Source: Effrenium voratum (lineage: Eukaryota; Sar; Dinophyceae; Suessiales; Symbiodiniaceae). From it: 64,000 bases of DNA. Of the stretch, positions 53,674-63,335 are shown piece by piece. Where the stretch lies: NCBI GenBank assembly GCA_963377175.1, contig CAUJNA010003813.1, forward strand, positions 305,580-369,579, written 5' to 3'. A program made the translations under genes and the position numbers. The notes below the pieces were generated by a model, which was not told where the DNA came from, did no database searches, and worked only from the letters and a program-made list of their open reading frames with translations. How positions within the stretch are numbered: the stretch's first letter is position 1; every line of letters starts with the position of its first letter.

Positions 53674-56600
53674 CATGTAATCACGTGTGAACATCTCATG
53701 CATCCACGAAATGCTAACACCATGGCTTCTCTCAAGGTGGCGCATCGTGGGGTTTCTCCCCGATCGCACGACACCGATCATAGCCTTGTTATCGTCATAG
53801 AACACAAAGTTCGGAGACTTCTTGAGGATCCGCTCTACCAACTTGAGAGCGGGCATACCCATCGATCTCATGGCAACATCGGCCGCAACAATCTCGGCCT
53901 CGGGAGTTGAGTGACTCACACAACCCTGTCTTTTAGAGCTGCCAGACAACGGAAACCGGGTATTAGGCCCTTGTATATTCAAGTGTCCACCGGAGGTGGA
54001 ACGCAGCGAGTCAATGCATCCCGCAAAGTCAGCGTCCGCATACAAGGCCAAGTGCACATCGTCCATAGGGTCTCCAACCCAACCGACCATGCGCCAATGT
54101 TTGGTATGATGCACATAGCACATCAAGTGATGCAAACCCCGATCATCGGAGTCAGTCCACCTATGCACGTCCCGTGCTAGGCGATTCACTTGCCGCAACA
54201 AATCGAAGCGAGCAATCCGCGCACCGTACAGCAACTTCATCAGTACGCTAGCGGCATGCGGAGCAAGGTGTCCACGCACGGGCTCCTTCATGGCCAACTC
54301 AGGAGTCCCTCCCCGTTGGTCCGGCACTGTGGCAGAACCGTCGGTGGGCACAAGATTGTTACACCAATTGCACACGACTGACGGCCCCTCTCTGGCAGGC
54401 TTCCGTGAGACGTGATTCTTTGTTTCTTCATGCAACTCAGGGGTGACAACCTTATTCAACTTCACGTCGCCCGCCACTTCAAGATAGCGGTCGACACAGG
54501 AACGTAGGAACTGTTCCATGTCATAGGTCACCGTTGTTACTCGGTGTCCGTTCCCGAGAGTGACGTTTCCCCTGCTTTGATTGCAACCAAGGTACATGTC
54601 AAGTCCAGTCTCGGGCTCAATCTTCAAACGTGTACGCAACATGCTCCACCCTTGGGCAAGGTTCTTCTGCGGCCCTGCCATTTTGAGGTCGTCGACATAC
54701 ACAACCAGAACAAGCTGGAGCTTTTCGTGAATGTACACTGAAGGCCATTCTTCGCCGATGGGCTCAAAACCAACGGCACGCACCGACTCATCGCAGTGCT
54801 GCTCCCAAAATGTTCCCGCATCTGTGTGTCCGTACAGCGCCTTCCTCAACGGGACGACTGGTCTTCTGTACTTATCCCATTTGCATTCACTTGGCACGGC
54901 CTCCGGTGGCAATTCAATCCAACACGGCGTGCCTCTCAAGGTGGCCTGTATATACGCCTGAACAGCGTCGGCCAGCTGCACATCCCAGCCATCATGACAA
55001 CCCAGAAAATCCGCCCAACGCGAGGCTTCAAATGAAGCAGGGGAGTTCCCCAAATCTTGAAACATCGCAGCCTCAAAGCTTTGGTTCTTCACTTGGTTCC
55101 CCAGCAACACGCCTCTACCCTTGAACATCCTCTTAGGATCACCAACAGGCAACTGTGAGTGCTTTTCAACGCAAATGCCATGTGCGCGAGCCATGTGTAT
55201 TTCCTCCCCCTTCGCTTTTGCTTCTCTGGCTACAGCGTCATATTCACGCACCGCGCCAAGATCGAAGACCCCCTGGTCGATTAATCCCGACCACTCTTTC
55301 TTCATTGATGCCAATGCATCAGGGTTGGTCAACATCTCTTTCCGGCCTACCGGCCTGGATACTAACGCGTCGAAGAATCGTACAACTTTCACAGCTTTCT
55401 CTCTGTGCTGTATTCGCTCAGAAGTTACGCACGGCATCGATGGGTACTTCTTGGCTTCACCGTCCTCGCCTATCGCTGGCATCGCGAGTGGCACTTTTCC
55501 AGAAACTATCTCAGCAGACTCCTCCCATTCATACCAGGTGAGGTCCGTCGATTCGTCGACCGATGGATCCGTCCCCGATGCCGTCTCAGCTTCGTCTTTA
55601 TGACTTTCCATGACTGATGCAACCGCCTTCGTCCAGTTTGGAGTCGACTTTGATCGCTCCTCAGATTTGAACTTCCAGGCATAAATTACTACCAGACACT
55701 CAAATTCTTTCTCAAGCTGAACGTTTCGTCTCATGACGTCTTGGGACTGTTTGGAATCCATGAGAACAACCACCCCGTCGACAGGATTAACAACAATCCT
55801 GACCCATTCAAGCTCAGCCAAGTGCTTCCCATCCATTGGGTTCTTGATCTTTGATATGTTCTTCCGCAATCCCCAATTGTACTGCCATTCTACTCCACCC
55901 CAGCGGTTCCGAAGCATCGCTCGAATTCTCTTACCACCGGGCATCTGTAATGTCCGTGCCTCTGCCGGCGCGGAAATATCAGACTCTTTACTCTTGAAAT
56001 CTCCTTCCTGCCTTTTGCCACCGCCCTTCACCTCGGCCTTCTCTTCCTTGGTGTAATATTTACTCATCATCTTCCATTCTTCAGGAGTGAACTCTGGAGG
56101 TCTCGATGTCTTCATTAGCCTGAATCCGTCCTTCCCGACAGGATACGGTCTCCCGGCCTTGTCGATCTTAACTTCCTTGCCATCGTCGTTGACGTACGTG
56201 ATACCATCCCCGGGTAGCCCAACTGACACGTGTGGAAGGTCGGACTTCGCAACCTTCTCATCGCCCTTAGAGTGTCCATCTCCTTTCCCTTTTGAGGAGC
56301 TCGGTCTAGCATCTTCTTCTCCTGCATGATCCCCCCGATCTCCGGCGATTACCTCCGGGCCATCGTCGAGCAGTAGACCAGCGATCTGATCGACTTCATC
56401 GTCAAGCAGTCGCTTCTCGTCACTCTGCAACAATTCAGGCTCGTAGTCCTCATCCTCGATCAGGCGGTCACGTGCATCCAGACCGATTGCATCGATAGAC
56501 ATCTCTATTCCTTCCAAAGTCTCGTTGGCAACCTTGTACTTCTGTTGTATTGGGAATGTCAGAGGAGATTTCAGAATCATCCTCTCCGTCTGATGTGGCA

Positions 56601-56712
56601 GTCTCAACCGAGGTGGAACCTTTGCCTTCTTGATGTTCAGCTCTGCACCCGCAAATGCAGTAAGTGCCCAAGCACGATACTTGTTTGCCCAATGCATACC
56701 GGTGCTCAACAC
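53662..56712 (-). CDS. Reverse transcriptase and RNase H of the 18-kb element
   Basis: 1,016 codons directly after an in-frame TAA (56715-56713) that ends the integrase frame, with no frame change. The first codon after the stop is GTG, so this is better read as the second half of one Pol ORF than as a gene with its own start. An acidic, Lys/Gly-rich linker occupies roughly residues 80-250. RT spans about 470-700: DVQLADAVQAYIQATLRG (D582), LRKALYGHTDAGTFWEQH, and active site VVYVDDLKMAG (672-675). RNase H spans about 800-1010: LALYADADFAG, STPEAEIVAAD, FVFYDDNKAM, MRHLERSH. All catalytic acids are present. It would copy the element RNA into DNA inside the particle. Confidence 0.88.
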   Translation of the reverse strand: MLSTGMHWANKYRAWALTAFAGAELNIKKAKVPPRLRLPHQTERMILKSPLTFPIQQKYKVANETLEGIEMSIDAIGLDARDRLIEDEDYEPELLQSDEKRLLDDEVDQIAGLLLDDGPEVIAGDRGDHAGEEDARPSSSKGKGDGHSKGDEKVAKSDLPHVSVGLPGDGITYVNDDGKEVKIDKAGRPYPVGKDGFRLMKTSRPPEFTPEEWKMMSKYYTKEEKAEVKGGGKRQEGDFKSKESDISAPAEARTLQMPGGKRIRAMLRNRWGGVEWQYNWGLRKNISKIKNPMDGKHLAELEWVRIVVNPVDGVVVLMDSKQSQDVMRRNVQLEKEFECLVVIYAWKFKSEERSKSTPNWTKAVASVMESHKDEAETASGTDPSVDESTDLTWYEWEESAEIVSGKVPLAMPAIGEDGEAKKYPSMPCVTSERIQHREKAVKVVRFFDALVSRPVGRKEMLTNPDALASMKKEWSGLIDQGVFDLGAVREYDAVAREAKAKGEEIHMARAHGICVEKHSQLPVGDPKRMFKGRGVLLGNQVKNQSFEAAMFQDLGNSPASFEASRWADFLGCHDGWDVQLADAVQAYIQATLRGTPCWIELPPEAVPSECKWDKYRRPVVPLRKALYGHTDAGTFWEQHCDESVRAVGFEPIGEEWPSVYIHEKLQLVLVVYVDDLKMAGPQKNLAQGWSMLRTRLKIEPETGLDMYLGCNQSRGNVTLGNGHRVTTVTYDMEQFLRSCVDRYLEVAGDVKLNKVVTPELHEETKNHVSRKPAREGPSVVCNWCNNLVPTDGSATVPDQRGGTPELAMKEPVRGHLAPHAASVLMKLLYGARIARFDLLRQVNRLARDVHRWTDSDDRGLHHLMCYVHHTKHWRMVGWVGDPMDDVHLALYADADFAGCIDSLRSTSGGHLNIQGPNTRFPLSGSSKRQGCVSHSTPEAEIVAADVAMRSMGMPALKLVERILKKSPNFVFYDDNKAMIGVVRSGRNPTMRHLERSHGVSISWMHEMFTRDYMYLA

Positions 56713-56715
56713 TTA
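56713..56715 (-). other. In-frame TAA inside Pol
   Basis: Single stop between two long same-frame segments (924 and 1,016 codons). A one-base change from TAT/TAC, or a readthrough stop. Confidence 0.85.
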
Positions 56716-59530
56716 TCCAGCAAATATACCAGTTTCCCCTCTCGGCTCGAACTTCTCCCTCTTTCCCCCTCGTGCTTCACTCGGCTTGAAGTCCACTAGC
56801 GCACCAAAAGGTATCTTCTCGCCCTTGAACTCCTCGCCATGCAGCCTCATCCATGCACTCGATCCGTTCACCTCTTCGATGTTCATGAGATGGCACAGAG
56901 AGGTGATGGCCTGCACCCAATAACACGTGGGTAGACCGGCATGTACTAGACAAGCCGAAGTCTGGTCAATGATGAATTGATTTGTTCTTTCAGCAAGGGA
57001 ATTGTTCTGCGGCCGTCCAGGCAGCGATAGGTCGTGGTTCAGCTTCAGCTCCACGCACGCATTGATCTGTTCCGGGCCGTCATCCGAATATACCTGCTTG
57101 ATTTTCCTCCTCCCGCAGAAGTGCTTGATAGCCCTGACGACTGAGTCAGTGTCTCTTCTCGCGGTGGGATAAGCCATGATAATTCCGGTATATATGTCCC
57201 GGATGATGAGCGCATACCTGCCCTCCACTTCATGATCTCCTGATGCCGTCACAAAGTCGAACGTCACCAGGTCACCGAACGTCTTCACTTCTCTTTTGAA
57301 TGCTCCTGTTCGCGATCTGAAGTGTCTCATCTTTGCCTTGACGCATGATTCGCAGAAGGGATTTCGGTATCTGTGTGTAAGCAAATGAGCTATGGAGTTG
57401 GCGTCCTTCTTGAGGACTCCCACTTTCCTCTTGATTGATGATCCTTCGTACACGTCTACTTCGATTCCGGCATCTGGATCATCTTCGTCAGCCTCTTCCT
57501 CGTGAGCTTCGGCATCACCATGTCGATGCGGGACTGACCCAACATCTACAGGTATTTCCTCAGCCACGGGAGGCGGACGTACCGGACCGGCTCCTCCGGG
57601 TGGCCCGAAGTCGAATGCCCCGTCGTGGTGTTCGCCCTCGGCCTCTGCGGACTCACCGACAGCGGCGGGTGTGACGTCGTTCTCATCGTCACCTCCCTGA
57701 TCTGCCTCGTCGTTCGTTACCATCGCCAATACTTCCGAAAAGTGCTCCCTGAGGTCGTCTATCGTAGGGCGATGCCTGTTACTCCGAAGTTTACCATCAC
57801 TCACTAGGTACGGGATGTCGTCCTTGACCTGCAAGTGCACGAATCCCTGCTTTGGCGTAACCATGAAAGGTAGTTTACCAGGCATCCAGTGAAATGCATA
57901 ACCCATCTTCATGCATCTTCTCCCCACTGACAATACCGTGGGTGTCTCATCCAATACATGCGGCTCGACAGTCTCGTCCAACTCGTCCACGACTATCTTG
58001 GCCACATCAGATGTGGAAGTGGAACCATTCGCGGTCTGGAACACGATCTCGTCGTCATCTTTCACGATGTCGACACCCAGGCTCTTCGCCTTGGCTCTTC
58101 CGATGAGATCATGACCACATCCGGTGTCCATCAACCATTTCACCCGTTTGCTGATGCACGTCGACATGGCGAAAACGTTCTTCGGCATACCATGCTGTTT
58201 CTTCCAGTCGACAGCCGATTCCTTGATCTCGTCCTTGTTCCGATCATACTCGAACATTATGCTGCTCTCCTTGGTCACCGGGAAGTAGTGCTTCTTATAT
58301 ATATCATCCACCACTTCTCTCAGTATCTTCGCACGTATCAATGATCGTTGGACTTGATAGGCTGATAATTCACGATGATCACTGCTTTTGAACTTCTTCT
58401 CGTCGACGTACACGTACTGATAAGGCTCATTCTCATTGTCCTCATAACCGTACCATTCCCCTTTTCGTTCCCATTGCCTTCTCTCGTCTTCGAGGTAGGT
58501 GATCTCCCCATTCTCGTCGACGTCGAGCACTTCCTTGAACCACACCATTTTCTCGGGGATCTCGGACTCGCCAGACCATCTCGATGATTCGCTCATCGCG
58601 TCGTCATCGTGCTCGTGGTAGACAGTCTCGGCTTCGTCCGGTTCGACCTGATCAACGTCCTTCTTGAAGCTTACCTTCCCTGCAGGAGCCGATTGCTTCA
58701 GGACTATCGCGGGCATTGCGATGGCCCTCCTCGCAATGGCTGGCGCTGCGGCTTTGGCGGCAGCCTTCGACTTGGCTTGCGCCTTGTCATTTGACGTTGC
58801 TGGAGCTGAATTGTTCTTGATGAGCTCATGCCTATACTTGCAAGCGCTTCCCTTATCGCACTTCCCCTTCTGAAACGCGAAGCATGCTCCATCATCTCTC
58901 TTTGGTGACGATGATCTGGACTTGGATTTGCCCTTTCCTTTCCCCTTGGACATGCTCTCCAACTTATGCTCCGTCTTCTTGCTGTGGGAAAAAGTGCATT
59001 CATTCCCTTTCACGCACCCCTTCGCCGATTTGAAGTGGTACCAGCAGGGGTTATCCTTGCTTCCGCCCGGACTCTTGCCTCTGTCGCTGGCACCGTCGGA
59101 CTTGCCGTTCTTGCCAGCGTGGCCCTTTGCCTTGGCTTTTGGGAGCACAGGAGCGGCATCAGGTCCACCGGGTTTCCCCTTTCTGCCCTTGCCACCCTGG
59201 TTCTCCTGTTTGCCAGTTGCTGGAGCCGCATCCTTCCCGCCTGACTTCATCATCGACTTGACCGATTTCTCCTTCATGTCGAGCATCAGGTCTTCCCGAT
59301 CTGCCTTGATCTGATAGTCGATCAACGCCAATAAGAATTCATACGTCTTCTGAGGATGCTTGTCCGGTAATCTATGGTAGGCATTGAGGCCGAACTCCAT
59401 CTTCTTGCTCCCTTTGATCTTCCTGTAAAGGATGTCTCTGAGAGCCAGCTTACTGGGTCTGTCCTCGCTCCTCATCTTCAGCAGCAAATCATACCATTGT
59501 TCCTGAACATGACCAAGTTCTTGTCGCCAG
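56713..59530 (-). CDS. Gag end, CCCH fingers, protease and integrase of the 18-kb element
   Basis: The frame opens just after a TGA near 59535 and overlaps the end of Gag in the -1 frame; a TTG-initiated frame from 59487 has 924 codons. Two CCCH-type zinc fingers lie in a Lys/Gly/Ser-rich region: C148-H168 (CX9CX5CX3H) and C202-H220 (CX7CX5CX3H). Protease: WLMDTGCGHDL (D454). Integrase: HLLTHRYRNPFCESC (HHCC finger 701-715), TFDF (D744), YSDDGPEQ (D802), NNSLAERTN (E833). It ends GIFAG then TAA, in the middle of the integrase C-terminal region, where related elements continue into YV.....W. The TAA probably replaced a Tyr codon by one base, or is read through. Confidence 0.87.
57530..57541 (-). 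repeat. 12-mer TGGGTCAGTCCC, copy 5 of 6
   Basis: Inside the protease-integrase linker, encoding VGSVPH. Confidence 0.95.
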
Positions 59531-61844
59531 GAAAGTCAAGGTTGAATAGATGCTCGATGTGGTAGACAAGATCCGTTCTATCGGAAGTTCTGAATGATTG
59601 CATAACTAATACCACCAACTCTCGTCCCTTCACGATCACCCCTTGTTGATGTCGTAGTTCAGAGTGTCGTGTAGCATCGAGGTATACGTCCTTGGCTTCG
59701 TCAGGTGCTTGTTTCAGCATGTTCTGCATGCCCATGGCCATCTTAATATCTATCGTAGCAAATCTGTCGCCACCTGAATCGCTAAGCAAATCCAGGTCTG
59801 GGTTCAACCCAAGAGCCTGCTCCAGCCATTTCGTCCATGCGTCGGTATCTGGATCCGCACATGCGCTCAGAACATTCATCAGCAGTTGCATCTTCCAGGT
59901 ATCAAGTTGATGGATCTTTGGCCAGGCCGGAATAGATACTCTCTCGGCCTCTTTCCTCGAGATTCTCGGTCGATCATTCTTGATCTCTCGGTTATCTCTC
60001 GATCTCCTTCGTCTCCTCCGTGTCCGATCGTCTTCTTCCTCTTCTTCTTCCTCGTCTTCCTCATCTCCTTCGTCGTCGTCATCCTCATCCTCATCATCGG
60101 GTGGATCATCCGGAGGTCCTCCTCCGCCACCAGCGAGGCTCAACTGACGTCGACCCGCTCCCTGCCCATTCCCATTGGGCGGGAATCCACCGTAATCCAA
60201 TGGGGGCGTAGTACCGTTGTTTCCCCCCCCATCACCACCACCAGTCGTAGTAGTGGATTGTGGGACATGCCCAACAACCCCTTGCATCTGGGATAGGTGT
60301 ACATCGATCATTGGATCACCGAAAGACGGAAAGAGGATCGAACCTGGCATCAGCGACGAATTAGGGATTTGATTTGAAGACGATGACGGGACTGACCCAG
60401 CCACCTTCTTGTCTATCCTATTTGAATTAGCCTGGGTTCCTCCCTCAGCGCGTTTCACTACTGCTCGTTCACGATGTCCATCTTTGCTGCTGGAGGCTTC
60501 CTGTGTCTCCAGCTTCTTGTGTGCACGTAGTCCCTCGTTGTCAGCATCGAGTTGGCGTACAAAACTCTCTTCTTGCTTGAGCGTCGCCTCTCTTTCCTTC
60601 AGTTGTCTCTGAAGCTCATGCATCTCCTCGAGGTACTCATCGTACATTCCCTTAGCTGTCAATCTCCAGTACTCAGCCTCCTTCGACTTCTCGTCCATCG
60701 TGCACCGTTCCTCTTGTTTCTCTTCTTTGACCTGGGCTAACTCCAAGATCGCATCCTGACGATGACCACCTTCGACAGCAATCATCTGGTCCTTCATCGA
60801 CACGTCGGACTCATACTGTTTGACGATCTCTTCTTTTTCGCGAAGCAAGCAATCTGCTCTCTTCGATTCCTGTTCCGCAAATACTGTAACGTCATTCAGC
60901 CTCGCCATCAGCTGTTCCCTGGAGTCCTCCAAAGAGTACGTCTCGGGGCGCTTGACGAGTGCATGCTCCAACTGTGATTTCAGACTTTGGACCATCTCCT
61001 CCTCGTTGAACTTCTCGATAGATGTAGAAGATTCTATGCCTCTGATCTGTTGCTGATAAACTGATATCTGTTGTGAAGCCTCACGGTGTATCTGGTTTGC
61101 ACGTATAGCTGATTCCTGCGCGGCCGACTTCTCGCTTGCCATGTAGGATTTCATCAATGCAATCTCCCGCTTCTGCTCCATGATAGTTCCTTCAGCTTGC
61201 CTCATCTGTTGCATTATAATATTCGACTCCATGTCTTTCTTCTCCCCGTACTGAAATGCGTTCATTTCCACCTTGCGCATCTGTTGGGCTTCTTCCTCAA
61301 ACTTGCGCCATGCCTCAGCCATGTGGTGTTGGTGGTGACTCACTAGATGTCCCGACTGCTTGCTGGCAATCTCGCATCGTCTTTCCAGCTCCTGGATCCG
61401 GATGGTGCTTCCATAGTCTTCTTGGTTAAGATTCGCCATTGCTGCCGACATTTCATCAAGTGTCTTCTGATATTCCCCGATCTCCACCTCCATCTTATTC
61501 TTCTCTTTGATCACGGCGCGAAAATCTGCACTGGTGGGTGATTTTGACCTCCCACCCTTCGACGTCGATCTCACGCCCTTCTGCGACGTCCGTGGTGTCG
61601 CAGGCGAAGATGATGATCTTCTCGGTGGGGATTCTCTTTTCTTCGACTCCTGATGAACATCGATCTGCTTCCATGATCTTGTGGGAGTAGATATGTCGCT
61701 GAATAGCGCGGAACCTCCGCTCCCAGGTTCATCCTGTGAATCCGCAACCATATCCATCACCGCAGGAAGAGCCATCAATCCATTGGATCCCTCTGAGCTG
61801 CTGTTCCCAAAAGTTGCAGTACTTGGGCTCGCCGAAGACGCCAT
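59478..61844 (-). CDS. Gag of the 18-kb element, long coiled-coil protein
   Basis: 788 codons from ATG at 61844 (MASSASPSTATF), about 100 bases after the 5' LTR. A Ser/Arg-rich N-terminus is followed by a long predicted coiled coil (about residues 95-440; rich in E/K/Q/M heptads). Next comes a Gly/Pro linker, a run of about 30 acidic residues and an RRRRRR patch. A globular C-terminal part follows (SIPAWPKIHQLDTWKMQLLM..., SDRTDLVYHIEHLFNLDFPG) that fits a capsid-type domain and continues in the next ORF by a -1 shift. Much longer than usual copia Gag. Capsid identity is inferred from position. Confidence 0.78.
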   Translation of the reverse strand: MASSASPSTATFGNSSSEGSNGLMALPAVMDMVADSQDEPGSGGSALFSDISTPTRSWKQIDVHQESKKRESPPRRSSSSPATPRTSQKGVRSTSKGGRSKSPTSADFRAVIKEKNKMEVEIGEYQKTLDEMSAAMANLNQEDYGSTIRIQELERRCEIASKQSGHLVSHHQHHMAEAWRKFEEEAQQMRKVEMNAFQYGEKKDMESNIIMQQMRQAEGTIMEQKREIALMKSYMASEKSAAQESAIRANQIHREASQQISVYQQQIRGIESSTSIEKFNEEEMVQSLKSQLEHALVKRPETYSLEDSREQLMARLNDVTVFAEQESKRADCLLREKEEIVKQYESDVSMKDQMIAVEGGHRQDAILELAQVKEEKQEERCTMDEKSKEAEYWRLTAKGMYDEYLEEMHELQRQLKEREATLKQEESFVRQLDADNEGLRAHKKLETQEASSSKDGHRERAVVKRAEGGTQANSNRIDKKVAGSVPSSSSNQIPNSSLMPGSILFPSFGDPMIDVHLSQMQGVVGHVPQSTTTTGGGDGGGNNGTTPPLDYGGFPPNGNGQGAGRRQLSLAGGGGGPPDDPPDDEDEDDDDEGDEEDEEEEEEEDDRTRRRRRRSRDNREIKNDRPRISRKEAERVSIPAWPKIHQLDTWKMQLLMNVLSACADPDTDAWTKWLEQALGLNPDLDLLSDSGGDRFATIDIKMAMGMQNMLKQAPDEAKDVYLDATRHSELRHQQGVIVKGRELVVLVMQSFRTSDRTDLVYHIEHLFNLDFPGDKNLVMFRNNGMICC
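60388..60399 (-). repeat. 12-mer TGGGTCAGTCCC, copy 6 of 6
   Basis: Inside Gag, encoding AGSVPS between the coiled coil and the linker. Confidence 0.95.
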
Positions 61845-61925
61845 TGTACTGTGTAGGTTATCGTTCCCTTATTGTCCCTGTACCCGCAATAAACCAGCTG
61901 TCTCCCAGTCCAGTGTAGAGCTTGT

Positions 61926-61942
61926 AGTTACGGCTGATAACC
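61926..61942 (-). promoter_or_regulatory. Candidate primer binding site of the 18-kb element
   Basis: In sense GGTTATCAGCCGTAAC follows the 5' LTR. It does not start with TGG. It matches 10 of 11 bases of the complement of the initiator-Met tRNA anticodon arm (GGTTATGAGCC), which is how copia primes from a half tRNA, or exactly fits an arm with anticodon GAU (Ile). The tRNA is inference. Confidence 0.45.
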
Positions 61943-62291
61943 TGTCAAGAGACGGCAAGTTGACGTCCCGTGGGACGCTATGCACCGAACCCTCAAGCTG
62001 TAATACCAACCACGTAGAAAGGTGTATACGGACGATGCCGTTATAGCCGAACCCGTGTAAACGTTGTAAGGGAGAAGGAATGATAGTTACAACAGTGGTC
62101 CTGACAAATGCAGCGCAAGCGAAGTGTTTTCGCTCTCAATGCCGATCACGTATGTATGCAGTCACACATCAGATCTTGAACCTCAATTGTGTCTTGAGCC
62201 AAATGGCGATCAATGGAACTTGGGAAGCAACACCAACAAGGACCTCAGAACAGCTACCCAATTTCGGCACGGGGCCTAGAGGGTTTTAACA
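61943..62291 (-). repeat. 5' LTR of the 18-kb element (349 bp)
   Basis: Identical to 44204-44552 but for T at 61960. It should hold the promoter; no TATA box is apparent. TSD GTTCA follows at 62292-62296. Confidence 0.96.
62193..62207 (-). promoter_or_regulatory. Spliced-leader-like sequence in 5' LTR
   Basis: Same GCCATTTGGCTCAAG as in the 3' LTR, in sense orientation, upstream of Gag. Confidence 0.5.
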
Positions 62292-62296
62292 GTTCA

Positions 62297-62820
62297 AATA
62301 GAGAATCTTAGCGGCTTAGCGGGTGAAAATTGTCACGGCGCAAAGTCTTAACATCTCAAATATTTGAACTTTAAAGGCTTCAAATTAGAATCGTATATCT
62401 GAATGGCTTACATTACAATCTTAAAATATGAGTGGCTTAACGCGCTAACATCTGATGGCTTCACTCACTCACAACGGCGCTCTGATAAGTCACTGGTCAC
62501 GGCCGAGTGCAGCCTTTGCTGCGCAAACCTTAGAATCTTATTGGAGTAAATCTTAAAGTCTTGCTTGATGTGTTAAAACACTAGTGGCTTAAAGTCTAAA
62601 CATCTCAATGGCTTAAATCTTAAGGGCCTTAAACCGTAGAATCTTAATGGCTTAAAATCTTACTGGCTCAGAACCTACAAAATAGAATGGCTGAAAAACT
62701 TAAACAATTAATGGCTGAAAACCTCAAAACTTAAATGGGTTACACTGGTTAGCTCACATCTTATGGCTTCGAGTCTTTGAAATAGAAATGGTCTACAATC
62801 TTGAAATCTTAATGGACCCC
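62297..62820. repeat. Degenerate short-period repeat (ATGGCTTAAAATCTTA-like)
   Basis: AT-rich stretch in which TTAATGGCTTAAAATCTTA and variants recur at roughly 20-bp spacing, especially 62570-62720. No gene. Confidence 0.75.
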
Positions 62821-62985
62821 AGTCCTCACATCCAGTCACAACAATTACAGCATTTGAAATCTTTGTAAAACACAAAAGTAGCGGGGGTGTTGGGGGGGCA
62901 GCAGCTCCCCCCAAGATGTTCGAAAAAGTGATGACGCGGTTTGAAGTGCATGTAAATCTCTGCAAAACAAACTAAAAAATATAGT

Positions 62986-63062
62986 GGGTGGGGGGGGGGG
63001 GGGGGCGGGGGCGGGGGGGAGGGGGGGGTGGGGGCGGGGCGGTGGGGGGAGGGGTGAGGGTG
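62986..63062. repeat. G-run tract, quadruplex-prone
   Basis: Long runs of G broken by single C, A or T, including one run of about 16 G. Meets the usual pattern for G-quadruplex folding. Confidence 0.9.
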
Positions 63063-63099
63063 GGGCGCCGGCAGGCCATGATGTTCGAGGAAGTGCACA

Positions 63100-63216
63100 T
63101 GCACAGACACACATACATACATACAGTACATACATACATTCATTCATACATACATACATGCATGCATACATACACACATATATACATACATACATCGACT
63201 ACATAGGTTCCATAGA

Positions 63217-63247
<31 letters not shown>

Positions 63248-63335
63248 CATACATACATACATACAATACACACATACCTACACACTTACATACCTACATA
63301 CGTACATACCTACATACACGCATCCATGCATAAAC
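63100..63335. repeat. (CATA)n tetranucleotide microsatellite
   Basis: CATACATACATA tract with CATT, CATG and TACC variants and an interruption at 63198-63222. Confidence 0.95.

Larger units (their letters stand above)
44204..62291 (-). mobile_element. Complete giant copia-like LTR retrotransposon (18,088 bp) with a second large ORF
   Basis: Two 349-bp LTRs (99.7% identical, one substitution) with TG...CA ends are flanked by 5-bp TSD GTTCA. Sense is the minus strand. Order: 5' LTR, short leader, Gag, protease, integrase, RT, RNase H, a region with weak methyltransferase-like motifs, then a very large extra ORF with a Tpt1/KptA-like domain, polypurine tract, 3' LTR. Integrase-before-RT order places it with Ty1/copia. 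Typical copia elements are about 5-6 kb, so about two thirds of this one is additional or enlarged sequence. Near-identical LTRs mean a recent insertion. The copy nevertheless has one in-frame stop and a few frameshifts in pol and ORF2. Confidence 0.95.

Noticed and set aside
61948..62289. 69-codon plus-strand frame present in both LTRs
   Set aside because: Antisense within the LTR, identical only because the LTRs are identical; no coding evidence.
63100..63335. Regular CATA tract considered as a CRISPR-like array
   Set aside because: Pure tetranucleotide microsatellite with no spacer structure.
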